Translations under genes and position numbers: made by a program | Shown here: positions 53,063-63,169 of the stretch, piece by piece | Layout: each line of letters begins with the position of its first letter | Numbering within the stretch: the first letter of the stretch is position 1 | Assembly: GCA_017307755.1 (NCBI GenBank) | Contig: JAFKGQ010000006.1 | Coordinates: 310,001-374,000, forward strand | Direction of reading: 5' to 3' | From: Chitinophagaceae bacterium | Lineage (GTDB): Bacteria > Bacteroidota > Bacteroidia > Chitinophagales > Chitinophagaceae | DNA length: 64,000 nt | Notes under the pieces: model-generated | Database searches by the model: none | What the model saw: only the letters and a program-made list of their open reading frames with translations | Told to the model about the DNA's origin: nothing

Positions 53063-56000
53063 TTAGAAACCTATATTCAATCCCGCCGTCACCGTACGCG
53101 GCATCGGGTATTCGTATTGGGCAATATCATTGGCGTCTTCCGGATCAAATCCTTTCCATTTCATCCAGGAGAACAAATTCTGTCCCTGTGCAAAAATTTT
53201 GATCGAACGGATATATTTCTTCATAAAAGGACTGACAGGCGCCTGGTAGTTCACGGACAGGTTCCTCCATTTGATATAATCCGAGCTACGCACGTCCGCG
53301 GATGTGATCTGCCTGGTATAGGTGGCGGCTTGATAGTCGGTTTTGTCCCCGGGATGCTGCCAGATCTTCAGCATGTCGGCCGATTGATTGTACCCCCGGT
53401 AGTTGGGGTCGGCGGAATGACTGTACAGATAGGGGAAGTGCAGCCGGGACATGCCGTGTATAAAGCTGAAGAGGGCAGACACTTCCAGCCGCCGGTAGGC
53501 GACAGACAGAGAGACACCACCTTTATAAGGGGGGTCCCAGGTTGCTTTCAAAGGGACGGCATCGGCTGTGTTATAAGTGGTAGTGGTCTTGCCGTCCTTA
53601 TCCAGGTACAAGGGAGCGCCCGTCGCCGGGTCCACACCTGCCCAGCGAACTGCATAAAAAGTGCCCAGCGGATAGCCTACCATGTTCATAGATATCTCGT
53701 CGATGAACTGCTGTTCGTCACCCCCCAGGCTTAAAACGGTATTTTTATTATAGGCAAAATTGACCCCAAGGGTGACGGTGAGGTCATTCCGTTTGATAAG
53801 ATCGCCGTTCAATTCCAGTTCTACTCCCCTGTTCCTGATCTTGCCCAGGTTCGCCGCAACGGTGGGCCACCCGGTGGTCAGGGATAGGTTCTTATTTACA
53901 AAAAGGTTATTGGTGACCCTGTTATACAGGTCCAGTTCTCCATAGATGCGGTTGCGAAGAAAACCAAATTCCAATCCAACGTCGCCGGTCCGGTTGTATT
54001 CCCAGTTATAGTTGGGGTTGCCGGGCGTTTGAGGGACCAGTGCTGTATTACCGCCATAGTTGGATACGCCATAGAGGTTCCGGTAACCATAATCGCTCGC
54101 AAATCCTCCCGCATTGGCCGTGAGACCATAGCTGGCGCGAAGCCTGAGGGTGCTGAATGTCCCTATTCCGTCCATAAAACGTTCGGAAAGGATATTCCAT
54201 TTTCCGCCAAAAGCGTATAGGTAGATATAGCGGTTGTTGGAAGGCACCTGTGAAGATCCGTCCCGTCTCAGGCTGGCTGTAAACGTGTATCTGCTGCCGT
54301 AAGACCACCGGAATAAGGCGATCTGTGAAAGCAGGAGGTTGTTGGCGATAGTGCTGCCGGCTACGTTGGGGATGAAATTATTGGTAGGAGTGCCCGGGGT
54401 GATGGACGAAGGGTTATTCCCCAACTGAGCCAGAAGACCATAGCCGGTAAAGCCGGAATAAGTCCCGTTGAGACGATTGGCTTCTGCCAGCAGGTTGGCC
54501 TCTACCTCGTTCGAGCCGCCCCATTTCTTCAGATAACGGACACCGCCATTCGCTACGATCCTGTACCGCATAGTGGTGCTGTCCTGGTACATGCCCTGAT
54601 TGCCGTTGCTCACCTGTTGTCCAAAGTAGGAATTGGGAGCGAGATAGTTGGTAATGTGGTCCTGCTGGTATTCCACGCCGGCAGTGCCGGTCAGTTGCAG
54701 CGCATCTGTCAGCCGGAAGGTTTCGTTCAGGGAAATGACTGATTTTAGTTGGACATCTTTCAGACTCGAGTTCGCATATTCATTCATGGCATCCGACCCA
54801 TAATTGGTAGGGCCGGTCCGGTTGACATCAGGCTTCTCATAGGGCAGGGCGAAATAAAGGGCTGCGATAGGGTTATTGGCGGAAATACCACCCCCTCCTG
54901 CGGAAGCGCCGCCTCCCGCGGCCGGCGCTACACCTTCATTCTGGATATACCTGATCTGCGACTGGGCAAGCCCGATATTAAGGGTTGTTTTTAGCCTGCC
55001 GCTCGTATTTTGCAGGTTCCCTCTCAGGGTATAACGCTCGATCCCGGAATTCAGCGCTACTCCCTGTTGGTTCAAATAACCCAGGGACAGATAAAAATTG
55101 GTATTCCCATTATATCCCTGCACACTCAGGGCATGGGATTGAGTAGCCCCCGTCCGGAGCAAGTACTTTCTCCAGTCGGTGTTTATCTTGCGCAGACTGT
55201 CCAGGTATTGGTCCCCATAGGCATAGTCTGCGGCTGTTTTGGATACCAGGGCCCCACCCACCAGCTTATCAGGGTTATTCCTGGAATAGGCCCAGCCCGG
55301 AAACGCAGGGTCCCGGATGATCTCCTCGAACTGAAGACGCTGGGTAGTATTCATCTGGTCCCATTTCGAACTGTTCACTTTGGAAACCCCGAAGTAAGTT
55401 TTATAATCTACCCTTGTTTTTCCATCTTCCCAGGACTTCCCCTTTTTCGTCGTGATAATAATGACCCCATTGGAAGCACGGGAGCCGTATTGTGCCGTGG
55501 AGGCGGCATCTTTCAGAACAGTCACCGATTCAAAATCGTCGGGGTTCAGTCCGGAAAAAGAGCTGTTGGAAACCTGGACGCCGTCCATGATATACAAAGG
55601 TTGTATATCCCCATTGATAGAACCCATGCCCCTCAGTGTGATCCGTCCTGGTTCCCCAGGCTGTCCTGTCGGCGTCCCAACATACAGTCCGGGCACCCTG
55701 CCCTGCAGCATCACGTCAAAGGAAGCCACCGGTACATTCTGCAAGGTGGTGCCGGGAATGGTGGTGAGGGCCCCCGCAGTCTTGGCCTTGCTTTGCTGCG
55801 TATACCCCGTGACCACCATGGCGCTAAGATTGGTGATATCCCCTGTCAGGTTCACCAAAAGAGAAGTGACAGTATCCTCCGGAGAAATTTCTTTCTTCCT
55901 GTACCCAACAAATGAAAAAACAAGGACAGCATGCGCATCCGGCACAGGTATGGACCAGTATCCGTCGTTTGTCGTCGAGGTCCCCTTTGGATGACCTTTC

Positions 56001-56149
56001 ACCGTCACAGATACCCCGGCGAGAGGCTGGAGACTGGCGCTGTCCTTTACTATCCCATGAATAACCCTTTCTTTTCCTGTTGTACGATTTTCCTGCCCGC
56101 GACTCACCATTGGCAGGAGGAGGGCCAGAAGCCAGAACGATCTTTTCAT
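53063..56149 (-). CDS. SusC/RagA-family TonB-linked outer-membrane transporter
   Basis: A TonB-dependent transporter of about 1028 residues. The chosen ATG (MKRSFWLL) starts the signal peptide; an open frame continues eight codons upstream. Domains: carboxypeptidase-regulatory (VIHGIVKDSASLQPLAGVSV), the plug with GRVPGLYVG and the SusC hallmark GVIIITTKKGK, then the 22-strand barrel ending RTVTAGLNIGF. There is no STN domain, so it does not signal through FecR. It forms a transport pair with the following SusD. A PhoB-type regulator gene lies just upstream on the same strand and may control it. Confidence 0.93.
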   Translation of the reverse strand: MKRSFWLLALLLPMVSRGQENRTTGKERVIHGIVKDSASLQPLAGVSVTVKGHPKGTSTTNDGYWSIPVPDAHAVLVFSFVGYRKKEISPEDTVTSLLVNLTGDITNLSAMVVTGYTQQSKAKTAGALTTIPGTTLQNVPVASFDVMLQGRVPGLYVGTPTGQPGEPGRITLRGMGSINGDIQPLYIMDGVQVSNSSFSGLNPDDFESVTVLKDAASTAQYGSRASNGVIIITTKKGKSWEDGKTRVDYKTYFGVSKVNSSKWDQMNTTQRLQFEEIIRDPAFPGWAYSRNNPDKLVGGALVSKTAADYAYGDQYLDSLRKINTDWRKYLLRTGATQSHALSVQGYNGNTNFYLSLGYLNQQGVALNSGIERYTLRGNLQNTSGRLKTTLNIGLAQSQIRYIQNEGVAPAAGGGASAGGGGISANNPIAALYFALPYEKPDVNRTGPTNYGSDAMNEYANSSLKDVQLKSVISLNETFRLTDALQLTGTAGVEYQQDHITNYLAPNSYFGQQVSNGNQGMYQDSTTMRYRIVANGGVRYLKKWGGSNEVEANLLAEANRLNGTYSGFTGYGLLAQLGNNPSSITPGTPTNNFIPNVAGSTIANNLLLSQIALFRWSYGSRYTFTASLRRDGSSQVPSNNRYIYLYAFGGKWNILSERFMDGIGTFSTLRLRASYGLTANAGGFASDYGYRNLYGVSNYGGNTALVPQTPGNPNYNWEYNRTGDVGLEFGFLRNRIYGELDLYNRVTNNLFVNKNLSLTTGWPTVAANLGKIRNRGVELELNGDLIKRNDLTVTLGVNFAYNKNTVLSLGGDEQQFIDEISMNMVGYPLGTFYAVRWAGVDPATGAPLYLDKDGKTTTTYNTADAVPLKATWDPPYKGGVSLSVAYRRLEVSALFSFIHGMSRLHFPYLYSHSADPNYRGYNQSADMLKIWQHPGDKTDYQAATYTRQITSADVRSSDYIKWRNLSVNYQAPVSPFMKKYIRSIKIFAQGQNLFSWMKWKGFDPEDANDIAQYEYPMPRTVTAGLNIGF

Positions 56150-56267
56150 AATTGCTCTATTTTGTCGGCACAAAACTAGAGCCGGGTAATTAGCCCTCGC
56201 TTAAAGAGAAATTGAAACAGGATTAGTAATTCATTAGAAAACATTAATGGTTTTACACCAGGGATCT

Positions 56268-56942
56268 TCACCCTTCTCTCAGTACATATCCCATGCCGAT
56301 AACCGTATGTATCAGGGGCTGGCTGAACCCTTTGTCGATCTTACTGCGCAGGTAGTTTATATAGACGTCGATAAGATTGGTCCCCCTGTTAAAGTCGATA
56401 CCCCACACCGATTCCGCGATCTGCGTGCGTGACAACACCCGGTTTTTATGAACGATCAGCACTTCCAGCAACGCAAATTCTTTGGCTGTAAGCTGGATTA
56501 TTTTTTTATTACGACGCACGATTTTTTTATACCCGTCCACTTCCAGATCGCCCGCCTGGTAAAAAGTGCCGGGCGCAACCATTGTCCTGCGCCTGCTGAT
56601 CGCTTTAATTCTGACCAGTAATTCTTCAAAATGAAAAGGCTTGACCAGGTAATCATCAGCGCCACAATCGAAACCCATCACTTTATCCTGTGTACTCCCA
56701 AGTGCTGTCAGCAGAAGGATAGGCTGTTCAGGTTTAAGCCTGCGGATCTCGCGGCACACATTCAATCCGCTGCCGCGTGGAAGCACCACGTCCAGGATCA
56801 CTATATCAAACGTTCCTTCCAGTGCCAGCTTTTCGCCCATTAATGCGTCATAAGCCACTGTAACCCCATAAAGATGCTCGCTTAATCCTTTACAGATAAA
56901 TTCAGCCACTTTGGGTTCATCCTCTACCACCAGGATATTCAT
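56268..56942 (-). CDS. OmpR/PhoB-family response regulator
   Basis: A 224-residue two-component regulator. The receiver domain has the acidic pair in VVEDEP, the phospho-acceptor Asp51 (IVILDVVLP), Thr79 (LLLTA) and Lys101 (LVKPF). The DNA-binding winged helix follows (IIQLTAKEFALLEVL, TQIAESVWGIDFNRGTNLIDVYINYLR region, IHTVIGMGYVLR). No sensor kinase gene adjoins it, which is unusual because such genes normally precede their kinase. It ends 118 bases before the preferred susC start and may regulate that pair. Confidence 0.92.
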   Translation of the reverse strand: MNILVVEDEPKVAEFICKGLSEHLYGVTVAYDALMGEKLALEGTFDIVILDVVLPRGSGLNVCREIRRLKPEQPILLLTALGSTQDKVMGFDCGADDYLVKPFHFEELLVRIKAISRRRTMVAPGTFYQAGDLEVDGYKKIVRRNKKIIQLTAKEFALLEVLIVHKNRVLSRTQIAESVWGIDFNRGTNLIDVYINYLRSKIDKGFSQPLIHTVIGMGYVLREG

Positions 56943-56978
56943 AACGGGAGTTTACCCAAAATTATCACCTTTCAAAAC

Positions 56979-57016
56979 GTCTTAACCGACATTAATAAAT
57001 TCTAATATGTTAAGAC
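56979..57016 (-). terminator. Stem-loop after sufT
   Basis: Perfect eight-base arms GTCTTAAC and GTTAAGAC with a 22-base AT-rich loop begin three bases after the sufT stop, followed on the minus strand by GTTTTG. It is probably the end of the suf transcript. Because it lies 37 bases before the response regulator start it could instead be an operator. Confidence 0.4.
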
Positions 57017-57019
57017 TTT

Positions 57020-57337
57020 TTAGAGGAACCCCAATTCCAACTTGGCTTCTTCGCTCATCATGTCCTTTGTCCAGGGCGGATCAAAGGTCAACTGTACGTG
57101 ACAGTCGATGACCCCTTCCAGGGCCTCCACTTTTTGTTGTACGTCATGGATGATCTCCCCCGCGGCAGGACAGGCAGGCGCCGTCAGGGTCATGGTGACC
57201 TTCACTTCCCCCCGGTCACCGATCTTGATCTCATACACCAGCCCGAGATCATATATATTCACAGGGATCTCCGGGTCGTAGACAGTACGCAGCACGCCTT
57301 CGATCTGATCCCGTAATGTGGTAGTTGTTTCGCTCAT
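57020..57337 (-). CDS. sufT: SUF-associated DUF59/MIP18-family protein SufT
   Basis: A 105-residue DUF59 protein (IEGVLRTVYDPEIPVNIYDLGLVYEI, TLTAPACPAAGEI). The conserved DPE and the cysteine in APACP are present. In SUF operons this protein assists maturation of Fe-S enzymes, probably in cluster transfer. Its start overlaps the sufE stop by four bases and it is the last gene of the operon. Confidence 0.9.
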   Translation of the reverse strand: MSETTTTLRDQIEGVLRTVYDPEIPVNIYDLGLVYEIKIGDRGEVKVTMTLTAPACPAAGEIIHDVQQKVEALEGVIDCHVQLTFDPPWTKDMMSEEAKLELGFL

Positions 57338-57762
57338 GATTGTGTTGATTTAGCCATATACCCGAGCGCGTATATCTTGATCTGTTTTACCATTGACAGC
57401 AGCCCGTTGGACCGCGTAGGAGAAAGATGGCTGCTGAGCCCGATAGCATTGATAAAGTAAAGCTCGGCATCCACGATCTCCCGGGGGGTATGCCCCGACA
57501 ACACACGGATCACCAGGCTTACAAGCCCCTTTGTAATGACGGCATCACTGTCAGCGGTAAAAAATATCTTCCCCTCCTTGAATTCAGCATGCATCCATAC
57601 TTTCGACTGGCATCCCCGGATCAGGTTATCATCCGTCTTGTATTGAGGGTCTATAAGAGGCAGGTCTTTCCCCAATTGAATAATGTACTCGTATTTATCC
57701 ATCCACTCGCCGAACAGTTCAAAGTCGGCGACGATCTCGTCCTGTTTTTCTTTAATGGTCAT
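57334..57762 (-). CDS. sufE: SufE sulfur acceptor
   Basis: A 142-residue SufE. The catalytic Cys51 lies in NLIRGCQSKVW, which accepts persulfide sulfur from SufS and hands it to SufBC2D. The helix with FELFGEWMDKYEYIIQLGKDLP is the usual N-terminal part. It begins five bases after sufS, so sulfurtransfer partners are co-translated. Confidence 0.93.
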   Translation of the reverse strand: MTIKEKQDEIVADFELFGEWMDKYEYIIQLGKDLPLIDPQYKTDDNLIRGCQSKVWMHAEFKEGKIFFTADSDAVITKGLVSLVIRVLSGHTPREIVDAELYFINAIGLSSHLSPTRSNGLLSMVKQIKIYALGYMAKSTQS

Positions 57763-57767
57763 GTTTT

Positions 57768-59015
57768 CTAGCTCAACAACGTTATACCCTTCCTTATCCC
57801 CACCACCAATCTGTCTATCTCCGCCCGCGTATTATAAAAGGCCAGCGAAGCCCGCACCGTACCGGGAATACAATACAGGTCCATGATGGGTTGAGCGCAA
57901 TGATGCCCCGTACGGACCGCAATGCCCTGTTTGTCCAGTATCTCACCCAGATCAAAGGGATGGATGTCTCCCACCAGGAAAGACAATACGCCCGCCCTGT
58001 TGGCAGACCGCCCTATCAGCCGCAGTTCCTTCACCTCCCGCAAAGCCTCCAGCGCATAAGCCATCAGATTGTTTTCTGTCTGCCGGATGGCGGACAACCC
58101 TAACTGCTGGACATAATCCAACGCGGCTCCCAATCCGATGGCTCCGGCCATATCCGGGGTTCCCGCTTCAAACTTATAAGGCAGGTCATTATAGGTGGTC
58201 TTTTCAAAACTTACCGTCTTAATCATCTCTCCTCCCCCCTGGTAGGGAGGTAGCTCGTTCAGCCAGCTCTCCTTGCCATACAGAACACCAAAACCCGTAG
58301 GCCCATAGATCTTATGACTGGAAAAAGCGAGAAAGTCCACGTCAAGTTCCTGCACGTCCAATTCCATATGTTGTACCGCCTGGGCAGCATCCAGCATCAC
58401 CGGGATACCCCTGCTATGCGCCGCGGCAATGATCTCCCGCACGGGATTGATCGTCCCCAGCGCATTAGACACATAGTTCACAGACACCAGTTTTACCCCT
58501 TCGAGTAATTTTTCCAGTCCATCCAAAACCATTTCCCCATTGCCGTCGATGGGTATCACTTTCAGCGTGGCGCCCCTGTCCTCGCAAGCCAGTTGCCAGG
58601 GGACGATATTGGAGTGATGCTCCAGACCGGAGATCAAAATACTGTCGCCCGTCTTTAAAAAGCGCTTTCCAAAACTCGCGGCCACCAGGTTGATGGACTC
58701 CGTAGTCCCCCTTGTAAATATAATCTCATGGGCATGCCGGGCGCCGATGAACTCGGCTATCTTCTTCCGGGCCAACTCATAGGCGTCTGTCGCCTGCTGG
58801 CTCAGATGATGCACACCCCGGTGGACATTGCTGTTGATAGCATGATAATATTCCTCCATGGCCTTCAGCACCGCCTCCGGCTTCTGCGTAGTAGCCGCAT
58901 TATCCAGATATACCAGGGGATGTCCGAATACAAAAGTATCCAGGATAGGAAAGTCCTTCCGTACCTTTTCGACATCCAACACGCTATTGTCCTTTATCGT
59001 TACAGAATCATGCAT
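57768..59015 (-). CDS. sufS: Cysteine desulfurase SufS
   Basis: A 415-residue class II cysteine desulfurase. The PLP lysine is K235 (SSHKIYGPTG) and the catalytic Cys373 lies in RTGHHCAQP. TRGTTESINL and the His at LEHHSN complete the cofactor site. It mobilises sulfur from L-cysteine for Fe-S cluster assembly with SufE. Its start overlaps the end of sufD by eight bases. Confidence 0.95.
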   Translation of the reverse strand: MHDSVTIKDNSVLDVEKVRKDFPILDTFVFGHPLVYLDNAATTQKPEAVLKAMEEYYHAINSNVHRGVHHLSQQATDAYELARKKIAEFIGARHAHEIIFTRGTTESINLVAASFGKRFLKTGDSILISGLEHHSNIVPWQLACEDRGATLKVIPIDGNGEMVLDGLEKLLEGVKLVSVNYVSNALGTINPVREIIAAAHSRGIPVMLDAAQAVQHMELDVQELDVDFLAFSSHKIYGPTGFGVLYGKESWLNELPPYQGGGEMIKTVSFEKTTYNDLPYKFEAGTPDMAGAIGLGAALDYVQQLGLSAIRQTENNLMAYALEALREVKELRLIGRSANRAGVLSFLVGDIHPFDLGEILDKQGIAVRTGHHCAQPIMDLYCIPGTVRASLAFYNTRAEIDRLVVGIRKGITLLS

Positions 59016-60351
59016 GATTGACAGGAATATGAAGACTTATTAGCTCGTTAACATGCGCCTCTACCTCGGGTATCCGGATCTTCTCCGTCACGTCAAAGGC
59101 GAATGCATTGATCAGAAGCCCCTTTGCAGCCTCTTCCCCAATACCCCTTGCACGGAGATAGAACAAGGCTTCCTCGCTGAATTGCCCGACGGTGGACCCA
59201 TGACTGCATTTCACGTCATCGGCAAATATTTCCAATTGCGGCTTGGAGTCAATAGTCGCCTTTTTACTGATCACCAGGTTATTGTTCTGCTGGAATGCAT
59301 TGGTCTTTTGCGCATCCTGGTGAACATAAACCTTTCCGTTAAAAACACCCGTGGACTGCTCCAACAAAACGCCCTTATATAATTCATTGCTGAGACAATG
59401 CGGTTTTTGATGGTCCACCAGTGTATGGTTATCCACCAATTGACTGCCCGCGGCAAGATAAAGACCATATAGATGGGTTTCCGTATGATCTTCTTCCAGC
59501 CTGGTCTGCAGATCGTTCCTCACCAGGTCCGCGCCGGGCAGCGTAATAGTAAAATTATTATACAGGCTCTGCCGTTGCTGATGCACCGTCGTCTGCTGGA
59601 CAAGACGGACACCCGCTCCCGCTGTTTGTAGCATGGTATGATGAAACCTCGCGTCAGCATGGACCAGTATCTCCGTAAGACCATTGACCCATATCTTCGC
59701 TTCTCCGCCGGAAACCAGGGTTTCAATCACCGAAAGTTCCGCATTCCGGTGGATCACCCAAACATTGCGTGGCTGCACCAGCAGGTTATTTTCCGAAGTA
59801 TACACATGGACGACGTGCAGCGGCTTTTCTATCGTTGCCCCCGCATCCACCCTGATAAACAATCCATCGCTAAAAAGCGCTCCGTTCAAATTTGCAAAAT
59901 GTTCGCTCCACCCCGCCTGTTTTTCAAAATAGAGGGATAAAGCCGGGTCCTGCCGCGCTTCGGCCACCTTCAGCAGCCGAATATTCCCGGGAAGCGTACC
60001 TCCTGTCACCTTGCCATCCCAGACGCCATTCACCAGTACCACCTGGTAACAATCCAGCGACGCAATCTCCGCTTTCTTCAATAAGGCTGCGTCCGGAAGG
60101 ACAGCCTTCCCCGACACCTCCCATCCTTCGATGGTAAACTCATCTTTCAAAAAACGGGCAAGATTGGTATATCTCCAATCCTCATGACGAATAGAGGGGA
60201 AACCCAACTCACGGAATTTATCAAAAGCCTGCTGCCGGGTCCGGCGCAGATCGCTGCTCTCCTGCTGAGTGCCGCCGGATACCGATAGTTTATGGAATCC
60301 GTTCACGACCTCCTCAAATAAGGGTATAGACGGTGATGATGTCATGCTCAT
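59008..60351 (-). CDS. sufD: SufD scaffold subunit
   Basis: A 447-residue beta-helix protein of the SufB/SufD family, with the C-terminal EIFADDVKCSHGSTVGQFSEEALFYLRARGI region as its signature and LINAFAFDVTEKI following. It pairs with SufB and two SufC to form the SufBC2D scaffold. The gene lies nine bases after sufC. The N-terminal third is less conserved, as usual for SufD. Confidence 0.93.
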   Translation of the reverse strand: MSMTSSPSIPLFEEVVNGFHKLSVSGGTQQESSDLRRTRQQAFDKFRELGFPSIRHEDWRYTNLARFLKDEFTIEGWEVSGKAVLPDAALLKKAEIASLDCYQVVLVNGVWDGKVTGGTLPGNIRLLKVAEARQDPALSLYFEKQAGWSEHFANLNGALFSDGLFIRVDAGATIEKPLHVVHVYTSENNLLVQPRNVWVIHRNAELSVIETLVSGGEAKIWVNGLTEILVHADARFHHTMLQTAGAGVRLVQQTTVHQQRQSLYNNFTITLPGADLVRNDLQTRLEEDHTETHLYGLYLAAGSQLVDNHTLVDHQKPHCLSNELYKGVLLEQSTGVFNGKVYVHQDAQKTNAFQQNNNLVISKKATIDSKPQLEIFADDVKCSHGSTVGQFSEEALFYLRARGIGEEAAKGLLINAFAFDVTEKIRIPEVEAHVNELISLHIPVNHA

Positions 60352-60360
60352 TGAAGCGTT

Positions 60361-61128
60361 TTAAATAGTAGTTGCTTTTTCCCGGGCGTCTTCCTTCAGC
60401 CAATCATATCCCTTCTCTTCCAGCTCCAGGGCCAGCTCTTTCGTACCCGATTTTACAATACGTCCATCATAGAGTACATGTACAAAGTCCGGAACGATAT
60501 ATTCCAGCAGTCGCTGGTAGTGCGTGATGATGATAAAAGCATTGTTCTCGCTGCGCAGCTTGTTCACCCCCTTGGAGACGATACGCAAGGCGTCGATGTC
60601 AAGCCCGGAATCCGTTTCGTCAAGAATGGATAAAGCTGGTTCCAGCATGGCCAGCTGAAATATCTCATTCCTCTTCTTTTCGCCGCCGGAAAAACCTTCG
60701 TTGAGACTCCGGTTCACCAGTTGCGCATCAAATTCCACCAGTTTCTGTTTTTCCCTGGACATTTTCAGGAACTCCTTGGCATCCAGTGGCGGCAGCCCTT
60801 TATGGGCCCTTATCTCAGCTAAAGCCGTCTTTAAGAAATTGATATTGCTAACACCTGGTATCTCGATGGGATATTGAAAAGCCAGGAACACTCCTTCCCT
60901 CGCCCGTACCTCTGGGTTCATATCCAGCAGGTTCAATCCTTTAAAAATTACTTCCCCCTGAGTAACCTGATAATTTTCACGGCCGGCCAGCACTGAAGCC
61001 AGGGAACTTTTTCCCGAACCATTAGGCCCCATGATAGCATGGACCTCTCCCGCGTTCACCGACAGGTTGATACCCTTCAGGATTTGCTTCTCCTCGACCT
61101 CAGCATGTAAATTTTTAATCGTCAGCAT
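60361..61128 (-). CDS. sufC: SufC ATPase
   Basis: A 255-residue ABC-type ATPase with Walker A GPNGSGKS (34-41), signature FSGGEKKRNEI, Walker B LSILDETDSGLD and H-loop ITHYQRLL. These are the SufC forms, including the unusual ETDSGLD. It drives conformational change of the SufBCD scaffold and is cytoplasmic, not part of a transporter. Confidence 0.95.
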   Translation of the reverse strand: MLTIKNLHAEVEEKQILKGINLSVNAGEVHAIMGPNGSGKSSLASVLAGRENYQVTQGEVIFKGLNLLDMNPEVRAREGVFLAFQYPIEIPGVSNINFLKTALAEIRAHKGLPPLDAKEFLKMSREKQKLVEFDAQLVNRSLNEGFSGGEKKRNEIFQLAMLEPALSILDETDSGLDIDALRIVSKGVNKLRSENNAFIIITHYQRLLEYIVPDFVHVLYDGRIVKSGTKELALELEEKGYDWLKEDAREKATTI

Positions 61129-61164
61129 TTTCTTGTTTAATTGTATAGATCGCTTAATATCTTT

Positions 61165-62610
61165 TTAACCTACGCTTCCCTCTAATGTGATAGAGAGCAG
61201 CTTCTGCGCCTCGACCGCAAACTCCATGGGCAACTGGTTCAACACTTCCTTTGCATAGCCGTTGATGATCAACGCCACCGCCTTCTCCGAATCGATACCC
61301 CGCTGGTTCAGATAAAAGATCTGATCTTCCCCGATCTTCGAGGTCGTCGCCTCATGCTCTACAGTAGCGGTATTGTTCTTTGACTCGATATACGGGAAAG
61401 TATGCGCCCCGCATTGGTCCCCTATCAATAAGGAGTCACACTGGGTAAAGTTCCTGGCATCGTCAGCCTTAGGCCCTATCTGCACCAGCCCTCTGTAGCT
61501 GTTGTTGCCGTGGCCGGCAGAAATACCTTTCGAAATGATCCGGCTGCGGGTATTACGCCCGATATGATACATCTTGGTGCCGGTATCCGCTATCTGCCGG
61601 TTGCGGGTAACCGCAACGGAATAAAATTCACCCGTTGAATTATCCCCCTGCAGGATCACACTGGGATACTTCCAGGTAATGGCCGAACCCGTCTCCACCT
61701 GTGTCCAGGAGATCTTGGCATTCGCCCCCTTGCAGATACCCCTCTTTGTAACAAAATTATAGATGCCGCCCTTGCCGTCCTTATCCCCCGGATACCAGTT
61801 CTGGACGGTGGAATATTTTATCTCCGCATTCTCCAATGCGATCAGCTCCACAACAGCGGCATGCAGTTGATTCTCATCCCGGGTAGGCGCCGTACAGCCT
61901 TCCAGATAGCTGACATAACTCCCCTCATCGGCAATGATCAACGTCCTTTCAAACTGACCCGTGTTCTCCGTATTGATCCGGAAATAAGTGGACAGCTCCA
62001 TGGGACAACGTACCCCCTTGGGAATATACACAAACGAACCATCCGAAAATACAGCCGCATTCAGGGCCGCGAAGATATTATCCGAGTGCGGCACCACAGA
62101 ACCGACATATTTCCGCACCAGCTCCGGATGCTCTTGCACCGCCTCGCCAAAAGAACAAAAGATGATCCCCAGCTCTTTCAATTTATCCTTATAGGTCGTT
62201 GCAATAGAGATACTGTCAAACACCGCATCCACAGCCACCCCCGTCAATGCCTTCTGCTCCGAAAGAGGGATGCCTAGCTTCTCAAAAGTGGCCAGGAGCT
62301 CCGGGTCCACCTCGTCAAGACTATTGTACTTCTTCTTGTTCCGGGGCGCGGCATAGTAAGATATCTTCTGAAAATCGATTGGCGGCAACTCAAAATTCTG
62401 CCATTCGGGCAGCTTTTGCTTCTGAAAAGCCAGGAATCCCTTCAATCGCCATTCCAGCAACCATTCAGGTTCCTTCTTTTTTTCTGAAATATAGCGGATC
62501 GTGTTCTCGTTCAATCCGGCCGGCAGGATATCCATCTCGATATCCGTGACAAACCCGAACTCGTACTCCTTATTCGCTATATTGTCAATTATTTCGTTGT
62601 CGTTTGGCAT
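61165..62610 (-). CDS. sufB: SufB scaffold subunit
   Basis: A 481-residue core scaffold on which Fe-S clusters are built. [19 protein letters not shown] near the N-terminus, [12 protein letters not shown] in the middle and the C-terminal [21 protein letters not shown] are family signatures. The start MPNDNEI is preferred; the open frame continues 38 codons upstream, but those residues do not resemble SufB. It follows sufA by 70 bases and precedes sufC by 36. Confidence 0.95.
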   Translation of the reverse strand: MPNDNEIIDNIANKEYEFGFVTDIEMDILPAGLNENTIRYISEKKKEPEWLLEWRLKGFLAFQKQKLPEWQNFELPPIDFQKISYYAAPRNKKKYNSLDEVDPELLATFEKLGIPLSEQKALTGVAVDAVFDSISIATTYKDKLKELGIIFCSFGEAVQEHPELVRKYVGSVVPHSDNIFAALNAAVFSDGSFVYIPKGVRCPMELSTYFRINTENTGQFERTLIIADEGSYVSYLEGCTAPTRDENQLHAAVVELIALENAEIKYSTVQNWYPGDKDGKGGIYNFVTKRGICKGANAKISWTQVETGSAITWKYPSVILQGDNSTGEFYSVAVTRNRQIADTGTKMYHIGRNTRSRIISKGISAGHGNNSYRGLVQIGPKADDARNFTQCDSLLIGDQCGAHTFPYIESKNNTATVEHEATTSKIGEDQIFYLNQRGIDSEKAVALIINGYAKEVLNQLPMEFAVEAQKLLSITLEGSVG

Positions 62611-62680
62611 ATTTTCGTTTATTCCGCTGTAAAAGTACTTTAATAGAGGCGTTTTTCCCGGCGCAATACGGAAAACCTCC

Positions 62681-63007
62681 TTAAACCGCAAAACTCTCGC
62701 CGCAACTACACGTCCTCGATGCATTGGGGTTATTAAAAAATAAACCCTTCCCGTTCAATCCTCCCGAATAATCCAACTCGGTGCCGTAGAGATAAAGCAA
62801 ACTCTTCATATCCACAACTACCCTAACTCCCTTATCCTCAAACACTTGGTCCCCTTCCTTCTCGACCGTGTCAAAATCCAGCTGATATTCCAATCCGGAA
62901 CATCCACCACTCTTTACTCCTACACGTACAAAAGTCTGGGGGGCGGCATGCTTTTCAGCCATCAGTCCGACTATATAATCCTTTGCCTGGGGCGATACTG
63001 TGATCAT
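62681..63007 (-). CDS. sufA: SufA/HesB-type Fe-S assembly protein
   Basis: A 108-residue A-type carrier. The three cluster-binding cysteines are Cys36 (SGGCSG) and Cys100 and Cys102 (RTCSCG). It receives the cluster from SufBCD and passes it to apo-enzymes. It is the first gene of the suf operon, so the promoter should lie in the bases upstream, where an inverted repeat is seen. Confidence 0.92.
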   Translation of the reverse strand: MITVSPQAKDYIVGLMAEKHAAPQTFVRVGVKSGGCSGLEYQLDFDTVEKEGDQVFEDKGVRVVVDMKSLLYLYGTELDYSGGLNGKGLFFNNPNASRTCSCGESFAV

Positions 63008-63026
63008 AATGCTTAATTTATGGGTA

Positions 63027-63049
63027 CTACTTAGACTTACTATAAGTAG
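63027..63049 (-). promoter_or_regulatory. Inverted repeat upstream of the suf operon
   Basis: Perfect seven-base arms CTACTTA and TAAGTAG with a nine-base spacer are centred about 30 bases before the sufA start. A TTTTG box (63052-63056 on the minus strand) lies just upstream. The position suits an operator for an iron- or cluster-sensing regulator. It does not look like an IscR or Fur box. Confidence 0.4.
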
Positions 63050-63090
63050 AACAAAATATGGACCATAGAGTTCTGATTCTCACTTTCGAC

Positions 63091-63169
63091 TTCGGGAAAT
63101 TGTCAACCGGTCCGCCGACCCCACTGAACCCCGATGGTCCAAATGCAAAAGTCCGGAAAATTTCCCGAA
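63091..63169. repeat. Long-range inverted repeat in the suf/phosphatase gap
   Basis: TTCGGGAAATT (63091-63101) and AATTTCCCGAA (63159-63169) are perfect 11-base complements. The second arm is also the right half of the palindrome at 63146-63175, so the two hairpins exclude each other. The remaining ~190-base gap holds no open frame that looks coding. Confidence 0.45.

Noticed and set aside
62611..62724. An N-terminal extension of SufB
   Set aside because: The 38 extra residues are basic, unlike SufB, and overlap the end of sufA. MPNDNEI is the usual kind of start.
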